Source: Comamonas koreensis
Lineage (GTDB): Bacteria; Pseudomonadota; Gammaproteobacteria; Burkholderiales; Burkholderiaceae_C
Length of the DNA stretch: 64,000 nucleotides
Direction: 5' to 3'
NCBI RefSeq assembly: GCF_021026195.1
Contig: NZ_JAJNCT010000005.1
Span: forward strand, 399,231-463,230
The notes under the pieces were generated by a model. The model was not told where the DNA came from and ran no database searches. It saw only the letters and a program-made list of their open reading frames with translations. The translations under genes and the position numbers were made by a program. Positions 60,014-64,000 of the stretch are shown here, piece after piece. Every line of letters starts with the position of its first letter. Position 1 is the stretch's first letter.

Positions 60014-60046
60014 GCCTTCTGCCTAGCGGCAGAAGGCCTTTTTTTT
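60014..60046 (+). terminator. Terminator after the PKD-containing gene
   Basis: Stem GCCTTCTGCC-TAGC-GGCAGAAGGC followed by CTTTTTTTT. Confidence 0.92.
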
Positions 60047-60222
60047 GCCTGACCGCTTCTTAACGGAGACAAGGAAGAGCGCTTTGTCTGGCCCGAATGT
60101 GGTACACACCGCATAGTCGTGTTTCATCTACCCGGCGGCCAGCCGCAGCGGCACCCGCTGCGCGATGTACCGAGCCCTGCGCTTCCCCCCTGCCTGCCCA
60201 CGCGTTCTGCTTTCCGAGCCCC

Positions 60223-60432
60223 ATGCACCACACCGACGAATCAGCGCGTCCCACCACCTCCGCCACCCCCTCCAACCTAGCACTGGCGGGCCTGCGCGTG
60301 GCGGGCGAACGCCTGGGTGTGCGCATGGATCCGCCCCAACTGGGACAGCACACCCAGGATTTGCTGCGCAGCCTGGGTTATGGCGATGACAGCATTGCCG
60401 CCCTGCGGGGCAGCCAGGCCATCGCAGGCTAA
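60223..60432 (+). pseudogene. Short CoA-transferase C-terminus-like fragment
   Basis: A 69-residue frame whose second half (PPQLGQHTQDLLRSLGYGDD followed by SIAALRGSQAI) looks like the end of CaiB/BaiF (formyl-CoA transferase) proteins. The rest of the roughly 400-residue enzyme is absent. The first half (MHHTDESARPTTSATPS) is low complexity and may be non-coding. Most likely a decayed remnant; a small expressed protein cannot be excluded. Confidence 0.5.
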
Positions 60433-60682
60433 GCGCTTGCAGCGCCAAATGTGAAAATCGATCAACCAGGGCGTTTGCGGCAGTCTGTCCTACAAAGCCC
60501 TCGCTTGCCCCCGCCTAGGCTGTGGCTCTTCGTCGCGGCACTTGGGGATATGCTTGGCCATCTGATGGAGCGTATTGGCGCTGCTGAAACTTGTACCCCG
60601 CCAGGCACTCCAAGCCCGGTGACCTGGGCTCCCGCCATTTATTGGCAAGCCCTCCGCGACTGTTTTGAAGAAGGAGAATTTG

Positions 60683-61417
60683 ATGAAAAAAATGCGCATG
60701 CTGGCAACCGCCGCCCTGATCGCCGCCACCCCTTTTGTAGCTTCCACCGCCATGGCCCAGAACCCCGCCCCCGCCGCTGCCAACATCGACAAGCGCCCCA
60801 GCCTGAACCTGGACGCCGAAGCGACCACCCGCGTGCCGGAAGACACGGCCTGGGCCCAGTTCAGCGTCGAGAAGGAATCCAAGGACCAGGCCCAGGCCCA
60901 GCAGCTGGGCAAGACGGCACTGGCCGATGTGCTGGCCACTGCCAAAAAGTCTTCGACCCTGCAGGTCACCACCGAGAACCTGTTCACCAGCCCCGTCTAC
61001 AACAAGGATGGCAAGGTGACCAGCTGGCGCACCCAGTTCAATGTGCAACTGGAGTCGACCGACACTGCAGCGCTCGGCCAGACGATGGCTGCGCTGATGG
61101 ACAAGGCACGCCTGACCGGTTCGGGCTTCCGCCTGTCGGATGCGGCGCGCAACAAGGCGCAGGACCAGCTGATCGCTGAAGCCGTCAAGAACTTCAACGC
61201 CAAGGCCAAGGTCACCGCCAATGCAATGGGATACGCGCAGTACGAGTACGACACCATCCACCTGAACCAGAGCGGCACCAGCCAGCCCATGCCCCGCATG
61301 AACCGCAGCGTGGCCATGATGAGCAAGATGGAGGACAGCAGCGCCCCCGTGGGCCTGGAGCCCGGCTACACCACGGTGTCGGTCAGCATGTCCGGCGCGG
61401 TGCGTTTGATCAAGTAA
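60683..61417 (+). CDS. Exported SIMPL (DUF541) domain protein
   Basis: A 244-residue protein from MKKMRMLATAALIAATPFVA, with signal peptide ending STAMA-QNP and a strong AAGGAG. The SIMPL domain covers about 45-235: LNLDAEATTRVPEDTAWAQF, VTSWRTQFNVQLESTDTAAL, and the final GYTTVSVSMSGAVRLIK. Periplasmic; SIMPL proteins have been linked to signalling and stress, but the role here is unknown. Confidence 0.9.
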   Translation: MKKMRMLATAALIAATPFVASTAMAQNPAPAAANIDKRPSLNLDAEATTRVPEDTAWAQFSVEKESKDQAQAQQLGKTALADVLATAKKSSTLQVTTENLFTSPVYNKDGKVTSWRTQFNVQLESTDTAALGQTMAALMDKARLTGSGFRLSDAARNKAQDQLIAEAVKNFNAKAKVTANAMGYAQYEYDTIHLNQSGTSQPMPRMNRSVAMMSKMEDSSAPVGLEPGYTTVSVSMSGAVRLIK

Positions 61418-61470
61418 GCCGCACCTGTTTAAACGCAGTGGCATAGCGGATCAGCGCTGAGCCACACCAG

Positions 61471-61503
61471 AGCCAGGGAATGCCTTGCATCCCCTGGCTT
61501 TTT
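61471..61503 (+). terminator. Terminator after the SIMPL gene
   Basis: Stem AGCCAGGG/CCCTGGCT with an inner ATGC/GCAT extension, followed by TTTTTC, between convergent genes. Confidence 0.8.
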
Positions 61504-61532
61504 CACGCCCATGCTCTGGGCTGCCGCCTGGC

Positions 61533-62528
61533 TCAGCCCAGCCGCGCCAGAATCAGCACCACGCCGGCCACGGTGAGCAAGGCGCCGGCCATCGCGCCCA
61601 AGGTGGGCGGCACCTTGGTCTTCCACCACAAAAGCGGCAGCAGCAGGATGGGCGAGACGGAGGACAGCATGCCCACCAGGCCGGCGCTGCCGTACTTGAG
61701 GGCGGCCAGGATCAGGGTCATGCCCATCGCCATCGACAAAAAGGCGCTGCCCGCCAGCAGCTGCCAGTCGCGCGGCTCCATCACGGCAGTCAGGCGTGCC
61801 GGTTTCCAGCCCACCAGCAGCAACACGGCATGGAAGCCAAAGCCCGCCGCCATGCGCACGGCCGATGCGGCCACCGGGTCCACATCGGGGCCCATCACCG
61901 GCTTGACCACCAAGGTGCCCAACGCCTGGCCCAAGGCGGCTATCAGGCCCAGGCTCACACCCACCGCCAGCCGGCCACGCGTGGCCTCCAGGCTCGATGC
62001 GCTGCCGGCGCGCTTGCCGAAGGCAATGGCGCACATCACGCCGCTCAGCACCAGTGCGCAGCCCAGCATGGCCACTGCGCCCATGCGCTCGCCCAAAAAG
62101 AGCGCTGCCAGCACGGCCGACATCATCGAATGGGTGGCAAACAAAATGCCCGATCGGCGTGGGCCCAGCCGGTTCATGCAGGCAAACAGCACCGTGTCGC
62201 CAATGAAGATGCCGATAAAGCCCGACAACACCAGCACGCTCACCAGCGGCAGGTTCAGGCTGCCCCAGGTGCCCGCCAAGGTGGCCCACCCGCCCAGCAT
62301 CACGGTGGCAAACACCATGCGCCAGCGGGTAAAGGCAAAGGCGCCCATCTTGCGCGCCACCGGGGCGGAGAACAGCGCGGCCAGCGCCCAGCAGGCGGCG
62401 GCCAATACGGCCAGGGATTCAGGGGGGAAAGGAAATGGCGACACGGCAGGCGGCAAAATGAGGCGCCAGCGGTGCAAGCTGTCTCGCACCATGCTGCGCA
62501 GCTGCCCCAACAGCGCTAGGATGCCCAT
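61533..62528 (-). CDS. EamA-family (DMT) transporter
   Basis: A 331-residue inner-membrane protein from MGILALLGQLRSMVRDSLHR. About ten membrane helices in two EamA halves, e.g. LAVLAAACWALAALFSAPVA, SGFIGIFIGDTVLFACMNRL, VSLGLIAALGQALGTLVVKP and GSAGLVGMLSSVSPILLLPL. The start is uncertain; the frame is open to 62,750, but that part lies within the divergent dehydrogenase gene. Substrate unknown (metabolite export is common). Confidence 0.88.
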   Translation of the reverse strand: MGILALLGQLRSMVRDSLHRWRLILPPAVSPFPFPPESLAVLAAACWALAALFSAPVARKMGAFAFTRWRMVFATVMLGGWATLAGTWGSLNLPLVSVLVLSGFIGIFIGDTVLFACMNRLGPRRSGILFATHSMMSAVLAALFLGERMGAVAMLGCALVLSGVMCAIAFGKRAGSASSLEATRGRLAVGVSLGLIAALGQALGTLVVKPVMGPDVDPVAASAVRMAAGFGFHAVLLLVGWKPARLTAVMEPRDWQLLAGSAFLSMAMGMTLILAALKYGSAGLVGMLSSVSPILLLPLLWWKTKVPPTLGAMAGALLTVAGVVLILARLG

Positions 62529-62655
62529 CCAGACACCCCAGCCCCGGCACCAGGTGCGAGGACGAGCGATTGTAGAGCCCAGCAATGGCCTTTGCGAGCG
62601 CGGCCAGTCACCCGGGCGGCCACCACCACCTTTTGACCAGACATTCAGGACCAGC

Positions 62656-63738
62656 ATGAGCAAGAAACTACGTATCGCGGTATTGGCGGGCGACGGCATT
62701 GGCAAGGAAGTGATGCCCGAAGGCATCCGCGTGCTGGAGGCCGCCGCCAAGCGCTTTGACCTGCCGCTGGAGATGCAGCACTTCGACTGGGCGCATTGCG
62801 ACTACTTTGCCGCCCACGGCCAGATGATGCCCGACGACTGGAAGGCCCAGTTGCAAGGCTTTGACGCCATCCTGTTCGGCGCCGTCGGCTGGCCCGCCAC
62901 CGTGCCCGACCATGTCTCGCTCTGGGGCTCGCTGCTCAAGTTCCGCCGCGAGTTCGACCAGTACATCAACCTGCGCCCGGTGCGCCTGTTTGAGGGCGTG
63001 CCCTGCCCGCTGGCCGGCCGCATGCCGGGCGATATCGACTACTACGTGGTGCGCGAGAACACCGAGGGCGAGTACACCGCGCTGGGCGGCATCATGTTCG
63101 AAGGCACGGACCGCGAGATGGTGCTGCAAGAGGCCGTGTTCACCCGCAAGGGCGCCGACCGCCTGCTCAAGTTCGCCTTTGACTTGGCCCAAAGCCGCAG
63201 CAAAAAGCATGTGACCCTGGCCACCAAGTCCAACGGCATTGCAATCAGCATGCCCTGGTGGGACAAATGTGCCGAAGCCATGGCCAAAAACTACCCTGAT
63301 GTGGTGCTGGACAAGCAGCATATCGACATCCTCACCGCCCGCTTTGTGCTGCAGCCCGGCCGCTTCGATGTGGTCGCCGCGACCAACCTGTTTGGCGACA
63401 TCCTGAGCGACCTGGGCCCTGCTACCACCGGCACCATTGGCCTGGCACCGTCGGCCAACCTGAACCCCGAGCGCAACTTCCCCTCGCTGTTCGAGCCGGT
63501 GCATGGCTCGGCGCCCGACATCTATGGCCAGAACATTGCCAACCCGATCGCGATGATCTGGTCGGTGGCGCTGATGCTGGACTTCCTGGGCAACGGCCAA
63601 GGTGCCTGGCGCAGCGCCCACGATGCCATCGTCGATGCCATCAGCCAGACGATTCTGAGCGGCCCGCGCACGCCCGACCTGGGCGGCCAGGCCAAGACCC
63701 CGGACGTGGGCAAGGCGATTGCACAAGTGCTGGCCTGA
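62656..63738 (+). CDS. ttuC: D-malate/tartrate dehydrogenase (decarboxylating)
   Basis: A 360-residue beta-decarboxylating dehydrogenase, NAD- and Mn-dependent, converting tartrate or D-malate. Motifs: AVLAGDGIGKEVMPEGIRVL, GAVGWPATVPDHVSLWG, LRPVRLFEGVPCPLAG, VVRENTEGEYTALGG, the metal-site NLFGDILSDLGPATTG with two Asp, and FEPVHGSAPDIYGQNIANPI. Length agrees with DmlA/TtuC. The ATG at 62,656 is the first in a reasonable place; the frame extends upstream only into the transporter's shadow. Confidence 0.93.
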   Translation: MSKKLRIAVLAGDGIGKEVMPEGIRVLEAAAKRFDLPLEMQHFDWAHCDYFAAHGQMMPDDWKAQLQGFDAILFGAVGWPATVPDHVSLWGSLLKFRREFDQYINLRPVRLFEGVPCPLAGRMPGDIDYYVVRENTEGEYTALGGIMFEGTDREMVLQEAVFTRKGADRLLKFAFDLAQSRSKKHVTLATKSNGIAISMPWWDKCAEAMAKNYPDVVLDKQHIDILTARFVLQPGRFDVVAATNLFGDILSDLGPATTGTIGLAPSANLNPERNFPSLFEPVHGSAPDIYGQNIANPIAMIWSVALMLDFLGNGQGAWRSAHDAIVDAISQTILSGPRTPDLGGQAKTPDVGKAIAQVLA

Positions 63739-63760
63739 ACGCCGGGCACCCCAGGCGGCG

Positions 63761-64000
63761 TTGACTGCGCTGGCCAGCGCCTTGCTGGCCTGGGCGCCGC
63801 TGGCGCATGCCCGGGGCTATACGCCCCAGGGCTGCTGCGGCGGCTATGAGAAAGTCAGCATCGGCAGCCCAGCCGGCACCTGTGTAGCCCTGGTGGCTGA
63901 TGAGCGCGATGGCCTGCGCGCGCCCCGCCGGGTGCTGGAGATCAGCCCCGGGCGCCTGTGGATCATCGACATGGGCAGCTGGGTGCCGCGCCAGGGCCGC
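63761..64000 (+). CDS. Start of a secreted sugar dehydrogenase-like protein (partial)
   Basis: Open frame running off the right edge. A possible TTG start leads to a signal peptide (LTALASALLAWAPLAHARGY), then GYTPQGCCGGYEKVSIGSPA and LRAPRRVLEISPGRLWIIDM, a style seen in PQQ-dependent glucose/sorbosone dehydrogenase-like proteins. The real start could be slightly upstream, overlapping the dehydrogenase gene. Confidence 0.6.
   Translation, partial: MTALASALLAWAPLAHARGYTPQGCCGGYEKVSIGSPAGTCVALVADERDGLRAPRRVLEISPGRLWIIDMGSWVPRQGR

Noticed and set aside
61480..62655. 392-codon N-terminal extension of the D-malate/tartrate dehydrogenase
   Set aside because: It is antisense to the EamA transporter and absent from the enzyme family, whose N-terminus starts at 62,656.
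1..64000. CRISPR array, rRNA genes or insertion sequences
   Set aside because: No regularly spaced direct repeats with unique spacers, no rRNA sequence and no transposase frame with terminal inverted repeats were seen.

Overview
The window holds most of an integrated lambdoid, HK97-type siphophage (1 to about 34,876; its left end lies outside the window) followed by about 29 kb of ordinary chromosome. GC content, gene families (MdtABC-like RND efflux, S21 plus GatB/YqeY, IPTL-CTERM-like surface protein, D-malate/tartrate dehydrogenase) and protein style point to a betaproteobacterium of the Comamonadaceae, probably Comamonas or a close relative; this is inference from gene content, not a database match.

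Prophage layout. Everything pivots on an immunity region at 19,000-21,900. A YdaS/Cro-like gene (minus) and an S24 CI-type repressor (plus) diverge from an operator, and a second near-identical promoter/operator lies at 21,635-21,696. The two promoters share an 18-bp palindrome GTTTA-N8-TAAAC, so I read them as OR/PR and OL/PL. Leftward from PR: cII-like gene, small genes, an O-like initiator with a 22-bp-spaced iteron array inside it, a P-like loader, NinB, NinG, a zinc-finger Q-like protein, tRNA-Gly and a tRNA-like remnant, HNH nuclease, candidate cos, TerS, TerL, portal, ClpP-type protease, HK97 capsid, head-tail joining proteins, tail tube, a G/GT tail chaperone pair with a perfect A AAA AAC slippery site, and the tape measure running off the left edge. 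Lysis and tail-tip genes must lie further left. Rightward from PL: a structured leader, hicBA in antisense orientation, small genes, tRNA-Arg(TCT), a recombination block (coiled-coil protein, putative annealing protein, PD-(D/E)XK exonuclease, SSB with an in-frame amber), a C5 cytosine methyltransferase that overlaps a second long reading frame of a WPTP-repeat protein, a run of mosaic small genes, a lipoprotein, a DUF4224 protein, and the integrase. The right att site is the 3' half of tRNA-Leu(CAA).

Many prophage gene junctions carry a GC hairpin with a U-tract just before the next ribosome binding site, in both operons. This implies processive antitermination; two stem-loops at the start of the PL transcript are candidates for a put-like RNA element.

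Chromosome (34.9-64 kb): a possibly 5'-truncated orphan gene and a 1.4-kb gene-poor stretch next to the integration point; a DRGH nuclease; an mdtABC-oprM-like efflux operon; an intergenic pair of 59-bp repeats with DnaA-box-like motifs; TenA, DUF3626, a BaiN-type flavoprotein, rpsU and a GatB/YqeY protein; a large DUF11-repeat surface protein; an exported PKD-containing protein; a short fragment resembling a CoA-transferase C-terminus; a SIMPL protein; an EamA transporter; a D-malate/tartrate dehydrogenase; and the start of a secreted sugar-dehydrogenase-like gene.
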